A DNA stretch of 64,000 bases, from the NCBI RefSeq assembly GCF_036227225.1, contig NZ_CP109444.1:11079501-11143500 (forward strand). The letters are read 5' to 3'. Each line of letters opens with the position of its first letter. The stretch's first letter is position 1. Positions 27,428 to 36,409 of this stretch are shown in pieces. The position numbers and the translations under genes were made by a program. The DNA is from Streptomyces sp. NBC_01478 (GTDB lineage Bacteria; Actinomycetota; Actinomycetes; Streptomycetales; Streptomycetaceae). The notes under the pieces were generated by a model. The model had not been told where the DNA came from. It did no database searches and saw only the letters and a program-made list of their open reading frames with translations.

Positions 27428-29007
27428 GACGTCAGCCAGGCGTTCTTGAGGTTGAGCCGGGTCGCCGTGGCGTCCGGCTGGTAGCCGTGCAGCTTGTCGC
27501 TCCACGCCTCGCCGCGCACCGCCTTGGCGTACGGCACCAGCAGGTAGGCCTCGTCGGCGATGTACTGGGCGAGCTGGTGGTAGAGCGTCACGCGTTTCGC
27601 GTTGTTCTGCTCGTTCTTCGCGGCGGCCATCAGGTCCCACAGGTGCTGGTCCTTGACCTTGGTCGCCGGACTGCCCTTGGCGAACCACAGGTCGATGTAC
27701 TGGGCCGGGTCGGCGTTCAGCACGCTGGTCAGCATGATCATGTCGGTGTAGTCGCCGGCCAGCACCTTGGGCACGAGACTCGCGAACGGCACGAGCTTGA
27801 GGTCGAGGGTGATGCCGACCTTGGACAGTTGCGCCTTCATCAGCTCCAGGGCGGAGATGTCGGGACCGTAGGCCGAGTCGCTGGGGGCGACCAGTTCGAT
27901 GCCGACCTCGCTCTTGCCCGCGGCCTTGAGCAGGGCCACGGCCTTCGCCTGGTTGTGCTGGTACATCGGGTCGGCGGTCGTGGGCGTGATGCCGTACGGG
28001 TCCTGCGGCGGGATGACGTAGCCGAAGGAGGCGGAGCCGCTGCCCAGCGTCTTGATCAGGGTCTCGCGGTCGATGGCGAGGTTGAACGCCTGCCGGACCC
28101 GCTTGTCGGCGAGCGGGCCGCTCAGGGTGTTCATGTTGAGCCAGACACTGGAGACGATCGGCCCGTTCGCCTCGGTGACACCGCTCGTGCTCTTGACGTC
28201 GCTCACCATGCGCAGGTCGCGGAAGGACAGCAACTGAACCGAGTCGGAGCGCAGCGAGGCCACCCGCGAGGTCTCGTCGGGGATGAGCCGGTAGATCACG
28301 GTGTCGAGGTACGGCTTCGGCTTGTCCCAGTAGCCCTTGTAGCCGGAGAGCTGGATGGAGATGCCCTTCGACCACTTCTTCAGCGAGAAGGGGCCGGTGC
28401 CGTTCTCCGACTGCTTGAGCTGGTTCCCGGTGCGGGACGACGTCCACTTTCGGCTCATGATGGCGCCGCTCCACGGGCGGGCCAGGAAGTTGTAGAGCGA
28501 CGGCTGCGGGGAACTGAGCTTCACCTCCACGGTGCCGGCGTCCACGGCGGTCACCGTCTTGATCCGGTACTGCTGGGTGTACGGCGACTTGATCGCCGGA
28601 TCCATCAGCCGTTCCAGGCTGAAGATCACGTCGTCGGTGGTGAGCTTGCTGCCGTCGTGGAAGGTCACCCCGTCGCGGAGCGTGAAGCGGTGGGTGGTCG
28701 GGTCCACCTGCCGGTAGCTCTTGGCGAGACCGGGCTTGATCTGGCCCTTGCTGTCCAGGCTCAGCAGACCCTCGTAGAACTGCGCGACGATCTGCTGGTC
28801 GAAGAACGCCTGCGCCACCTGCGGGTCGAAGCCGACCGTGGGCTCCCCGTCGAGCCCGATGGTGAGGGTTCCTCCCTCGACCGGCTTCCCGGAGGTGCTG
28901 CCGGCCGTGGTGGCCGTACCGCCGCAGCCCGCCAGCAGCAGGCCGGCGAATGTGCTGCCGCCGAGTGCCAGCGCGTTTCTGCGCGTGAAGGTGTGATTCG
29001 TCATCAT
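27424..29007 (-). CDS. Family 5 substrate-binding lipoprotein of the peptide-type ABC importer
   Basis: This 527-residue solute-binding protein has a signal with a twin-Arg-like TRRNALALGG and lipobox LLLAGC, so it is anchored outside the membrane by Cys. Family 5 hallmarks include GEPTVGFDPQ, FYEGLLSLDSKGQIKPGLAKSY, FTLRDGVTFHDG and VRQAFNLAIDRETLI. Family 5 proteins take peptides, nickel, opines and small conjugates. The ligand is unknown, but the operon context suggests a substrate with an amide bond. Confidence 0.92.
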   Translation of the reverse strand: MMTNHTFTRRNALALGGSTFAGLLLAGCGGTATTAGSTSGKPVEGGTLTIGLDGEPTVGFDPQVAQAFFDQQIVAQFYEGLLSLDSKGQIKPGLAKSYRQVDPTTHRFTLRDGVTFHDGSKLTTDDVIFSLERLMDPAIKSPYTQQYRIKTVTAVDAGTVEVKLSSPQPSLYNFLARPWSGAIMSRKWTSSRTGNQLKQSENGTGPFSLKKWSKGISIQLSGYKGYWDKPKPYLDTVIYRLIPDETSRVASLRSDSVQLLSFRDLRMVSDVKSTSGVTEANGPIVSSVWLNMNTLSGPLADKRVRQAFNLAIDRETLIKTLGSGSASFGYVIPPQDPYGITPTTADPMYQHNQAKAVALLKAAGKSEVGIELVAPSDSAYGPDISALELMKAQLSKVGITLDLKLVPFASLVPKVLAGDYTDMIMLTSVLNADPAQYIDLWFAKGSPATKVKDQHLWDLMAAAKNEQNNAKRVTLYHQLAQYIADEAYLLVPYAKAVRGEAWSDKLHGYQPDATATRLNLKNAWLTS

Positions 29008-29061
29008 GACCGCCTGTTTCTCAAGAACGTGAGGGTGAAGTGACGTGATGCGGGCGCCCGT

Positions 29062-29940
29062 TCAGGGCGTACGGCGCTTGCCGCGCGGGTTGAGCTGTTC
29101 CTGGAGGCCGTCGGAGATGAGACCGAAGGCCGCGGTGGCGATGGCCAGGGTGATGCCGGGGACGATCACCAGCAGCGGGTCGTCCTTCATGTAGCGCTGG
29201 CCCTCGAAGATCATCCGGCCCCAACTGGGCGTCGGCGGCTGGATACCGAGGCCCAGATAGCTCAGGGACGCCTCGACCAGGACGCAGGTCGCCGCCGTGT
29301 TGGCGTACTGCACGAGTGCGGAGGACAGCACGTTCGGCAGCACATGGCGGCCGATGATCACCGGGGTCCGTACGCCGGCGATACGCGCCGCCGACACGAA
29401 GTCCCGCTCGCGCACGGTGAGCGCCGGAGCCCGCACGATCCGCGCGAAGTACGGCACGAAGATCAGGCCCATGCCTCCGATGAGGACCCACATGCCCGGG
29501 CTGAAGACCGACACCAGCACAAGTGCCAGCAGCACGGAGGGAATCGACATCGCGGTGTCCATCGCCGCCATCAGGACCGCGTCCAGCTTGCGGGCGTTGT
29601 AGCCGGCGACGAGCCCGATGGGGACGCCGATCAGCGCGGCGAGCGTGGTCGCGCCGAAGGCCACCAGCAGCGACTGCCGGGCCGCGCCGAAGGTGCGGGT
29701 GAACAGGTCACGGCCGAGGTTGTCGGTACCCAGCCAGTGGCTTCCCGAGGGACCGCTGAGCAGCGAGTCGCTGACGTCCGTCGTCGCGTACCGGCCGAGG
29801 ACGCCGATGAGCAGGGACAGCACCACGATCGCGCCGAGGACGCACACCCCCGTGGTCAGCGTGGTGTTCCAGCCGAGCCGCGGCCTGCGCCGGCGTGCCG
29901 TGGGGACGGTGACGGCGGGCGCGGTGGATTCAACCGTCAC
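29062..29940 (-). CDS. Dipeptide-type ABC permease (DppC-like)
   Basis: This 292-residue inner-membrane permease has five or six helices and a GxDxLGRD-like start of the core (HWLGTDNLGRDLFTRTFGAARQSL). Its EAA loop is EREFVSAARIAG-like (RERDFVSAARIAGVRTPVIIGRHVLPN). GTG 29940 overlaps the DppB-like gene by 11 bp. It forms the channel with that subunit. Confidence 0.9.
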   Translation of the reverse strand: MTVESTAPAVTVPTARRRRPRLGWNTTLTTGVCVLGAIVVLSLLIGVLGRYATTDVSDSLLSGPSGSHWLGTDNLGRDLFTRTFGAARQSLLVAFGATTLAALIGVPIGLVAGYNARKLDAVLMAAMDTAMSIPSVLLALVLVSVFSPGMWVLIGGMGLIFVPYFARIVRAPALTVRERDFVSAARIAGVRTPVIIGRHVLPNVLSSALVQYANTAATCVLVEASLSYLGLGIQPPTPSWGRMIFEGQRYMKDDPLLVIVPGITLAIATAAFGLISDGLQEQLNPRGKRRTP

Positions 29941-30892
29941 GGCGTGCTCCTGTCGTCCGGATGCGAGGGTCGATGAGGGGGTAGACCAGGTCGGTCACCA
30001 GGTTGATCAACACATAGGAGGCGCCCAGCGCGAGGATCGCGCCCTGGATCACCGTGAAGTCGTGCTGGGTGATGGAGTTGACGATCAGCGAGCCGAGACC
30101 GGGGAGCGCGAAGACCTGCTCGATGATCACGGTGCCGCCGACCAGCACCCCGAGCTGGAGACCGCCGGCGGTGACCACGGGCACCAGCGCGTTGCGCAGC
30201 GCGTGCCGCAGCATCAGCCGCCGTCGCCCCGCGCCCTTCGCCGCCGCCGTCCGCATGAAGTCCTGGCCCTCGACGTCGAGGACGGCGGCCCGCATGTAGC
30301 GGCAGAGCGTGGCACCGAACGGGATGCCCAGGGCGACGGCGGGGAGCAGCAGCACCTGGAGGTTGAGCAGCGGGTCCTGGGAGAACGGCACGAACGAGAA
30401 CAGGGGCCAGGCCGGTGCCAGGGTGCTGACCAGCAGGACCATGACGGTGCCGACCACGAACGGCGGGACGGCGAGCCCCATGAACGCCGCGCTGTTGACC
30501 AGCCGGTCCTTGGCGCGCCCCTGGTGCATGGCCGACCAGATGCCCGCCGGGATGCCCCACAGGACCGCGATCACCGCGGCGTAGACGGCGAGTTCGAGGC
30601 TCACCGGGAGGCGGGCGGCGACCTGTGCGCCGACGCTCTGCCCGTCCAGCAGGGACGAGCCCAGATCGCCCCGGACGGCGTGCCCGATCCAGGCGAGGTA
30701 CTGCGACCACACTGGCTTGTCGAGGCCCAACTGCCGGGTGATCTGGGCCCGCAGTTGAGGCGTCGAGTTCTCGCCGGCGATCAGGGCCGCCGGATCACCG
30801 GGGACCAGATGCGCCAGGGCGAACACGATGGCGCTGAGGCAGAGGACCACCGCGAGCGAGCGGAGCACACGGATCGACAGATAACGCAGCAC
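29930..30892 (-). CDS. Dipeptide-type ABC permease (DppB-like)
   Basis: This 320-residue permease has six helices. The N-terminal block LGLDKPVWSQYLAWIGHAVRGDLGSS and the C-terminal EAA region (DVEGQDFMRTAAAKGAGRRRLMLRHALRNALVPVV) are DppB hallmarks. GTG 30892 follows GGGGAGAG and lies 13 bp behind the amidohydrolase, so both are probably co-transcribed. Confidence 0.9.
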   Translation of the reverse strand: MLRYLSIRVLRSLAVVLCLSAIVFALAHLVPGDPAALIAGENSTPQLRAQITRQLGLDKPVWSQYLAWIGHAVRGDLGSSLLDGQSVGAQVAARLPVSLELAVYAAVIAVLWGIPAGIWSAMHQGRAKDRLVNSAAFMGLAVPPFVVGTVMVLLVSTLAPAWPLFSFVPFSQDPLLNLQVLLLPAVALGIPFGATLCRYMRAAVLDVEGQDFMRTAAAKGAGRRRLMLRHALRNALVPVVTAGGLQLGVLVGGTVIIEQVFALPGLGSLIVNSITQHDFTVIQGAILALGASYVLINLVTDLVYPLIDPRIRTTGARRDG

Positions 30893-30905
30893 TGGATCTC
30901 TCCCC

Positions 30906-32240
30906 TTATATCGCGGCGGCCGGCGCCGACGCCCGGGGCGTCGTACGGATCGGTTCGGCGGGACGGCGTCGTGCGGCCAGCGCGCCGGGGACGGAATCGG
31001 CCGCGTTCGGGTCGCTCACCCGGCCCTCGCGGAACACCGCGCGCAGCCGCCGCCGGTCGGCGAGCACGCTCAGGTCGGCGAGCGGGTCGCCGTCCACCAG
31101 CAGCAGGTCCGCCCATCTGCCCGGGGCGACCGTGCCCGTCATGGAGCCGAGACCGAGGGCCTCGGCGGCGGCGGAGGTCGCCGCGACCAGGACCTCGGCC
31201 GGCGACATGCCGATCTGCTCGTGCAGCAGCTCCAGTTCGCGGGCGTGGTTCCCGAAGCGCATCGTGTTGGAGGAGTCGCTGCCCGCGATGATCCGCACCC
31301 CGGCCTCATGGGCCCGACGTACGGACATGAGGCGGCGCTCACGGAGCCGCTCCGCCTTGTCCAACTGCTCGGTCACCAGGCCGCGCCCGCGCCCGTGCTC
31401 CGTCATGAACTCGCTGATCGACAGGGTCGGGCAGAGGAACGTGCCCTGTTCCAGCATCAGTTCGACGAGGTCCTCGTCGAGGTCGGAGCCGTGCTCCAGC
31501 GTGTCCACCCCGGCGACCAGCGCGGCCGTGATCCCGGCCCGGGTGTGCGCGTGGGCCGCGACCCGCAGGTCCAGGGCGTGTGCCTCGTCGACGATCGCGT
31601 CGATCTCGGCGTCCGTGTAGTTGCGCCACTCGGTCTTGTCACCGACGGAGAGGGTGCCGCCGCTCGTGCAGATCTTGATCAGGTCCACGCCCATCCGGGC
31701 GTACTGCCGGACCCGCTTGCGGCACTCGTCGACGCCGTCGGCCGGCGGCCACATCCGCTTCTCGTCGAGGGTTGCCGGACAGAACATGTCGCCGTGCCCC
31801 GCGGTCATGCCCACGAGCCCCGAGGCGACGACCCGCGCTCCGTCGAGGACGTGCTCGTCCAGCACGTGCTTGACCGCCACCTCGGGCAGCGAACCGGCCG
31901 TGTCCCGGACCGTGGTGAAACCGGACCGCAGCGCCTCACGGGCGTTGGCCGCGGCATGCAGGGTCTGTTCCTCCGTGGAGGTCAGCATGTTCCACAACTG
32001 CACGTCCTGCGGCCGGATCCCCGCGTTGGACCGCAGATGCACGTGGCAGTCGATGAGCCCGGGCAGCAGGGTCGTCCCGCGCAGGTCGTACACCGTGTCC
32101 GAGGGGGTCGTCGCCACGGTGTCCGCGTCGCCCACCTCGGTGATCACGGCTCCGTCGATCACCACGGTCGCGTTCGTCCGTGCGGCACTCCCGGTGCCGT
32201 CGATCAACGTCATTCCGGCCAGGACTGTTCGCTCCGTCAT
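30906..32240 (-). CDS. Metal-dependent amidohydrolase 2, imidazolonepropionase-like
   Basis: This 444-residue amidohydrolase is paralogous to the enzyme at 20479. Its metal motifs are DCHVHLRS (HxH), LIKICTSGGT (Lys), VAAHAHT and LEHGSDL (His ligands) and IAGSDSSNTMRFG (Asp). A C-terminal Arg/Pro-rich tail is extra. It leads the transport operon, so it probably cleaves the imported compound (an amide, N-acyl amino acid or cyclic amide) in the cytosol. ATG 32240 is the first sensible start; the ORF continues further upstream without support. Confidence 0.87.
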   Translation of the reverse strand: MTERTVLAGMTLIDGTGSAARTNATVVIDGAVITEVGDADTVATTPSDTVYDLRGTTLLPGLIDCHVHLRSNAGIRPQDVQLWNMLTSTEEQTLHAAANAREALRSGFTTVRDTAGSLPEVAVKHVLDEHVLDGARVVASGLVGMTAGHGDMFCPATLDEKRMWPPADGVDECRKRVRQYARMGVDLIKICTSGGTLSVGDKTEWRNYTDAEIDAIVDEAHALDLRVAAHAHTRAGITAALVAGVDTLEHGSDLDEDLVELMLEQGTFLCPTLSISEFMTEHGRGRGLVTEQLDKAERLRERRLMSVRRAHEAGVRIIAGSDSSNTMRFGNHARELELLHEQIGMSPAEVLVAATSAAAEALGLGSMTGTVAPGRWADLLLVDGDPLADLSVLADRRRLRAVFREGRVSDPNAADSVPGALAARRRPAEPIRTTPRASAPAAAI

Positions 32241-32397
32241 GGGACCGTGTTCACTCCTGTCTGTGGGGACTGGTAAGGGGGAGTGTGGGCGGGCGAGGAT
32301 ATGCCCGTGTTGCCGTGCAGCTTTCGCTTGGAATTCCCGCGGGACGCGCAGGATTGCGCCACCCCTGGAGACGCAGATTTGCGCCACGCGCCGCAGC
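32241..32397 (-). promoter_or_regulatory. Transport-operon promoter with two 15-bp direct repeats
   Basis: GCAGGATTGCGCCAC (32348-32362) and GCAGATTTGCGCCAC (32373-32387) lie 25 bp apart upstream of the amidohydrolase-ABC operon. They differ at two positions and share TTGCGCCAC. They are candidate sites for IclR 1, which is encoded at the far end of this operon. Confidence 0.45.
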
Positions 32398-32718
32398 TCA
32401 CAGAGCGCTGACGAACTCCGTGTCGGCGCCCACCGGTCCCAGCGCGGTCGCCCCGCCCGGGGTGCCCAGCGGTGTCGTACGGCCGGACAGGGGCTCCTCG
32501 AAGAAGCGGCGGTTGTCGGCGCGGAACTCCGGGTCGGCGAGGCGGTCGACGGTGATCGCCTGCTCCGGGCAGGCCGTCTCGCAGGCGCCGCAGTCGATGC
32601 ACTCCACGGGGTTGATGTAGAGCTTGCGCTCGCCCTCGTAGATGCAGTCGACCGGGCACTCCTCCATGCAGGACCGGTCCATGATGTCGACGCAGGCCGA
32701 TCCGATGACGTAGGCCAT
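32398..32718 (-). CDS. 7Fe (3Fe-4S/4Fe-4S) ferredoxin
   Basis: This 106-residue FdxA-type ferredoxin has CVDIMDRSCMEECPVDC for the 3Fe-4S cluster and CIDCGACETACP for the 4Fe-4S cluster, within the standard FdxA frame (AYVIGSACVDIMD; YINPVECIDCG; FFEEPL). It starts 2 bp after the reductase stop, so the two are co-translated. It probably carries electrons from that reductase to the Rieske oxygenase encoded at 38827. Confidence 0.93.
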   Translation of the reverse strand: MAYVIGSACVDIMDRSCMEECPVDCIYEGERKLYINPVECIDCGACETACPEQAITVDRLADPEFRADNRRFFEEPLSGRTTPLGTPGGATALGPVGADTEFVSAL

Positions 32719-32720
32719 GA

Positions 32721-33734
32721 CTAGTTCTCCTTCTCGGTGGAATGGCCGGGGAACAGATCGGCCTTCGGGTCGATGACGGTGGCCGCGTTGTTCACGGCGG
32801 TGGCGGCCTCTCCGAAGCCGACGGAGATCAGCCGCACCTTGCCCGGGTAGTCGGTGATGTCGCCGGCGGCGAACACGCGGGGCAGATTGGTCGCCATGCG
32901 GGTGTTCACGGCGATCCGCCGCGCCCGGAGTTCGAGCCCCCAGGTTTGGAGCGGTCCAAGATCGGCGATGAAGCCGAGCGCGGCGACGACGGTACGGGCG
33001 GGCAGCAGCCGGACGGTCTTCTCGACCCGGTGCCGCACCTCGACCTTCTCCACCCCCAACTCGCCGTGCAGGGCGCTCACTTCGGAGTCGGTGATGATCT
33101 CGATGCCGAGCGCGCGCACCTTCTCCACGCTCGCCGCGTGCGCCCGGAACCGCGCGCTGCGATGGACGAGGGTGACGGACCGGGCGATCGGGGCGAGCAG
33201 CGCCGCCCAGTCGAAGGCGCTGTCCCCGCCGCCGACGACGACCACGTCGTGACCGGCGTGCTCGGCCGGGTCCGGCACGAAGTACACCTGCCCGCGCCCG
33301 AGATGGCCCTCGCCCGCCGGAAGCGCCCGGGGTGTGAACGTCCCCACCCCGCCCGTGATGACAACTGCCCCCGCCCGTACGGCGGTTCCCGTGTCGGTGC
33401 GGACGACGGGACGGCCCTCGCGGTCGTGGGCCAGGTCGACCGCCCGCTCCCCGAGGAGATAGCGGACGCCGTACGGCGCGGCCTGCGCGACCAGGTTGTC
33501 GACGAGGTCGCGTCCCCGCACCGACGGGAATCCGGCGATGTCGAAGATGGGCTTCTCCGGGTACATGGCGCTGATCTGGCCGCCGCACTGCGGCAGTACG
33601 TCCAGGACGGTGACGCGCAGTCCGCGGAAGCCGGCGTAGTAGGCGCCGTAGAGGCCGGACGGGCCGGCGCCGATGATCAGGATGTCGGTCTCGATCACCG
33701 GTGACTGGACCGGCGCATCAATAGGAACGCTCAT
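32721..33734 (-). CDS. Thioredoxin-reductase-like ferredoxin-NADP reductase
   Basis: This 337-residue flavoprotein has the FAD site IIGAGPSGLYGAYYAGFRGL, the NADPH site VVVGGGDSAFDWA and the C-terminal FAD motif RVFAAGDITDYPGKVRLISVGFGEAA. The CxxC disulfide of thioredoxin reductases is absent, as in YumC-type ferredoxin/flavodoxin reductases. It reduces the adjacent 7Fe ferredoxin. A 19-bp palindrome lies 43 bp upstream of its start. Confidence 0.9.
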   Translation of the reverse strand: MSVPIDAPVQSPVIETDILIIGAGPSGLYGAYYAGFRGLRVTVLDVLPQCGGQISAMYPEKPIFDIAGFPSVRGRDLVDNLVAQAAPYGVRYLLGERAVDLAHDREGRPVVRTDTGTAVRAGAVVITGGVGTFTPRALPAGEGHLGRGQVYFVPDPAEHAGHDVVVVGGGDSAFDWAALLAPIARSVTLVHRSARFRAHAASVEKVRALGIEIITDSEVSALHGELGVEKVEVRHRVEKTVRLLPARTVVAALGFIADLGPLQTWGLELRARRIAVNTRMATNLPRVFAAGDITDYPGKVRLISVGFGEAATAVNNAATVIDPKADLFPGHSTEKEN

Positions 33735-33777
33735 GGTTCAGGAGCGTAGGAACGGGCCGCTCGGCGCCCAATGGAAC

Positions 33778-33796
33778 CGGTCCGGCTGGCGGGACG
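33778..33796. promoter_or_regulatory. 19-bp palindrome O2 upstream of the reductase-ferredoxin genes
   Basis: CGGTCCGG-CTG-GCGGGACG follows the 8-3-8 layout of the other four sites. The flanking CCCAATGGAACCGGTCC (33767-33783) also resembles the sequence beside O5. Confidence 0.5.
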
Positions 33797-33800
33797 GTGG

Positions 33801-34193
33801 TCAGACGAGGGCGAGTTGGACCGTTCCCGTCACGCACGGAGTGCCGTCGGCCTTGAGGACGGCGACCTCCAGGGACACGCGGGCGCCCTCCACCGTCCGG
33901 ACGGTCCCGGTCCAGGTGAGGGGTTCACCGGCGACGGCGGTGGTGCGGTTGCGCCAACTCACCGTCTCCAGAAGGGAGTTCGGCCCGGCCCACGCCAACG
34001 CGTACCGGGTGAGGGTCTCGCCGTGCAGCGTCGACTGGACGACGACGTCCGGGAAGCCCTCCGAGGCCGCGAACTCCGCGTCGTAGTGGATGCGATGGGA
34101 GTTCCAGGACACGGCGCTGAAGCGGAACAGTTGGACCGTGCTGTGCGTGTACCGCTGGGGCGGGCAGAGGTCGCCGGCGACGGGCGGGTTCAT
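33801..34193 (-). CDS. MaoC-like (R)-specific hydratase subunit
   Basis: This 130-residue hot-dog protein has the MaoC catalytic Asp/His pattern in FRFSAVSWNSHRIHYDAEFAASEGFPDVVVQ (N-x-H-R-I-H-Y-D). It lies at the end of the Rieske operon and overlaps the upstream FAS1-like dehydratase-domain gene (ATGA). The two halves usually form a heterodimeric enoyl- or mesaconyl-type CoA hydratase. It is a paralogue of the gene at 44022. Confidence 0.85.
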   Translation of the reverse strand: MNPPVAGDLCPPQRYTHSTVQLFRFSAVSWNSHRIHYDAEFAASEGFPDVVVQSTLHGETLTRYALAWAGPNSLLETVSWRNRTTAVAGEPLTWTGTVRTVEGARVSLEVAVLKADGTPCVTGTVQLALV

Positions 34194-34711
34194 GGGGTCC
34201 CAGGGGAGTCGATGGCTTCCATCACCACGATCGTCTCGTCCACGGCGGTCAGTTCGGTGCCGTCCGCCGTGGTGAAGCGGGTGGTGAGGCCGAGCAGGAC
34301 GAAGGGGCCGGAGCGGCCCTGTTTGCGTTCGGCGGAGGTGACCGCGCGGGAGGCGGTGACCCGGCTGCCCGCGACCGGGGCCCGCAGCAGCCGTACGGTC
34401 TGTCCGCCGTGCACCTGGCGGACCGGCAGGCCCTCGGTGCACGGCGACTCCCGGGCGGCAAGGCCGTCCGGCCTCAACTCCCGTTCGGGCGGCCCGTCCT
34501 CCCAGCTCATGGTGGCCGCGAGGAAGAGGGCGGGAGCCTCGACCGGCGCGCCCGTCGCCTCCCGCTCCCGGGCCCGGTCGATGTAGTCGGCGTCGTTCAG
34601 CGCGGCGGCGTACCGGCAGAAGTCCTTGACGGTGACCGTGCCGCAGTCCTCGTCCTCCCACCGGCCGACCAGGCTCCGGGCCCGGGTCAGCACCTCGTCC
34701 AGGGTGCTCAC
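34190..34711 (-). CDS. FAS1-like dehydratase-domain (MaoC N-terminal hot-dog) partner protein
   Basis: This 173-residue protein is a divergent hot-dog half with the MaoC_dehydrat_N profile (VKDFCRYAAALNDADYID...LRPDGLAARESP...VHGGQTVRLLRAPVAGSRVTAS...VLLGLTTRFTTADGTELTAVDETIV). It lacks the catalytic His motif, as N-terminal partners do. GTG 34711 overlaps the IclR stop (GTGA), and its stop overlaps the MaoC start. Confidence 0.8.
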   Translation of the reverse strand: MSTLDEVLTRARSLVGRWEDEDCGTVTVKDFCRYAAALNDADYIDRAREREATGAPVEAPALFLAATMSWEDGPPERELRPDGLAARESPCTEGLPVRQVHGGQTVRLLRAPVAGSRVTASRAVTSAERKQGRSGPFVLLGLTTRFTTADGTELTAVDETIVVMEAIDSPGTP

Positions 34712-35532
34712 AGGGCCGACCGCAGCGACCGGCCGATGCCGAGACCCGCGGTGCGCAGCGCGCTCGCGTGCGCGGCGGCGTCAATCCGGTAGGTGGGGGC
34801 GGTGATCGACAGGGCGCCGGCCAGGGTGTTCGGCTGCCCGAAGACCGGCACGGCCATGCTCATGTACCCGAGTCTGACCTCCTCCGCCTCGGTCGCGAGA
34901 CCCTCCGCCCGGCTGCGCTCCACCTGGGCGCGCAGCCGCCCCGGGGAGGTGATCGTGTGCCGGGTGAACGGTTTCAGCCCGTTCCGGACCACCTCCCCGA
35001 ACAGGGTCGCGGGGGAGAACGCCAGGATCGCCTTGCCGGTGGCCGTGCAGTACAGCGGCAGCCGCCCCGCCACCCGGGACTCCTCGCTCAGCCCCCGGTG
35101 CGGCAGGATCTTCTCCAGATAGACGACGTCGAGGCCGTCGTGGATCGCGAAGTGGATGGTCTCCTGGGTGGCCAGCAGCAGATCCTCCATGTACGGCTGC
35201 GCCACCTCGCGCAGGATCCGCTGCCGGTGCACCCGCTGCCCGATCTCGAACAGCCGGAGCCCGAGCCGGTAGTCGCACCCGGCCCGCTCCAGCAGTCCCC
35301 AGACGACCAGTTCCTGGCACAGCCGGTGCACGGTGGCCTTCGCGACTCCCGTACGGCGCACGAGATCCGCGAGTGAGAGCGACTCGTCGTCGACGGTGAA
35401 CGCCTCCAGGATGGGCCGCACCTTGCCGAGGACGGAGTTCATCGAGTCCGGGCCGAGAGGGGGCCCGGCCGCCGGAGGCGGGGAAGCAGGGGCCACGGCG
35501 CGGGCGATCGGGACGACGGTCATGGCAGACAC
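34708..35532 (-). CDS. IclR-family regulator 2 (inside the Rieske operon)
   Basis: This protein of about 274 residues has an IclR HTH (MNSVLGKVRPILEAFTVDDESLSLADLVRRTGVAKATVHRLCQEL) and an effector domain. The N-terminal 30 residues are Pro/Ala-rich; ATG 35523 is an alternative start. It lies eight bp behind the C-C hydrolase and overlaps the hot-dog gene, so it belongs to the same transcript. It is the best candidate to bind the five 19-bp palindromes. It is paralogous to the IclR at 23814. Confidence 0.9.
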   Translation of the reverse strand: MSAMTVVPIARAVAPASPPPAAGPPLGPDSMNSVLGKVRPILEAFTVDDESLSLADLVRRTGVAKATVHRLCQELVVWGLLERAGCDYRLGLRLFEIGQRVHRQRILREVAQPYMEDLLLATQETIHFAIHDGLDVVYLEKILPHRGLSEESRVAGRLPLYCTATGKAILAFSPATLFGEVVRNGLKPFTRHTITSPGRLRAQVERSRAEGLATEAEEVRLGYMSMAVPVFGQPNTLAGALSITAPTYRIDAAAHASALRTAGLGIGRSLRSAL

Positions 35533-35539
35533 CTCACGA

Positions 35540-36409
35540 TCAGTGACCGGTTGACGACTCTGCGAGGAACGCGAGACTCAGCGGGTTGTACAGCGTGGCC
35601 TTCTCATGTTGCGGCCAATGTCCGCATTCCGTGAAGACCTCCAGCCGGGACCCGGGGATCGCGGCGGCGATCGCCTCGGCCTCCGGAACGTCCCCGAGCG
35701 GGTTCTTGTTGCCCCACACCACCAGCGTCGGGGCCTTGATCCGCGCCATGCGGTCGGGGCGCAGCAGATTCCGCTCCCGGGCCTCGACCTCCTGGAGGGC
35801 GAGCAGGTTGTGCAGGTTCCGCTGGAAGTCGGGGTGGTGGTAGATCTCGTAGCGCACCCGGGTCAGCTCCTCGCCCAGGTCCTCGTCCCACTCGGCCCAC
35901 AGCAGGGCCAGCCGGTCGCGGGTGCAGGAGATCTCCGGTTCGAGGGCGGCGGCGCGGGTGGAGGTCTTCAGCCGCTCCATCACCGCCGGGTTGATCTTCG
36001 TGCCGCCCATGCAGAGGAGCTGGAGGGAGGCGACCCGGTCCGGGTACTCGCTCGCGGCCCAGGACCCCACCCAGCCGCCCAGCGACTCGCCGACCAGGTG
36101 CGCGCGTTCGGCACCCACCGCGTCGAGGTAGGCCATCAAGTGGTCGACGTACGCCGGGATTTCACCGGGCCGGTCGGGCTTGCCGGTGTAGCCGTGGCCG
36201 AGCATGTCGATGGCGTGGCAGCGGTAGCCGGCGTTCGCGTGCGCCGGGATGTTGCGGACGAACGCCTCCAGGTGGCCGGTCGTGCCGTGCAGGAACACGA
36301 CGTGCTCGCCGTCCTCGGGGCCGGCCTGGAGCGCGCGGGTGGTGACGTCACCGGTCTCGACGTACGCGTGCCGGAAGTCGATGCCCGAGAGTTCGGTCCA
36401 GATGCTCAT
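35540..36409 (-). CDS. meta-Cleavage-product (C-C) hydrolase, alpha/beta fold
   Basis: This 289-residue hydrolase has oxyanion loop HGTTGHLEAF, nucleophile GESLGG (S109) and catalytic His in ECGHWPQHE, with an acid around GNKNPLGD. It follows the extradiol dioxygenase with an ATGA overlap, as in bph, mhp and car pathways, where this enzyme splits the 2-hydroxy-6-oxo-dienoate product. The lid sequence is unlike BphD, so the side chain may differ. Confidence 0.85.
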   Translation of the reverse strand: MSIWTELSGIDFRHAYVETGDVTTRALQAGPEDGEHVVFLHGTTGHLEAFVRNIPAHANAGYRCHAIDMLGHGYTGKPDRPGEIPAYVDHLMAYLDAVGAERAHLVGESLGGWVGSWAASEYPDRVASLQLLCMGGTKINPAVMERLKTSTRAAALEPEISCTRDRLALLWAEWDEDLGEELTRVRYEIYHHPDFQRNLHNLLALQEVEARERNLLRPDRMARIKAPTLVVWGNKNPLGDVPEAEAIAAAIPGSRLEVFTECGHWPQHEKATLYNPLSLAFLAESSTGH

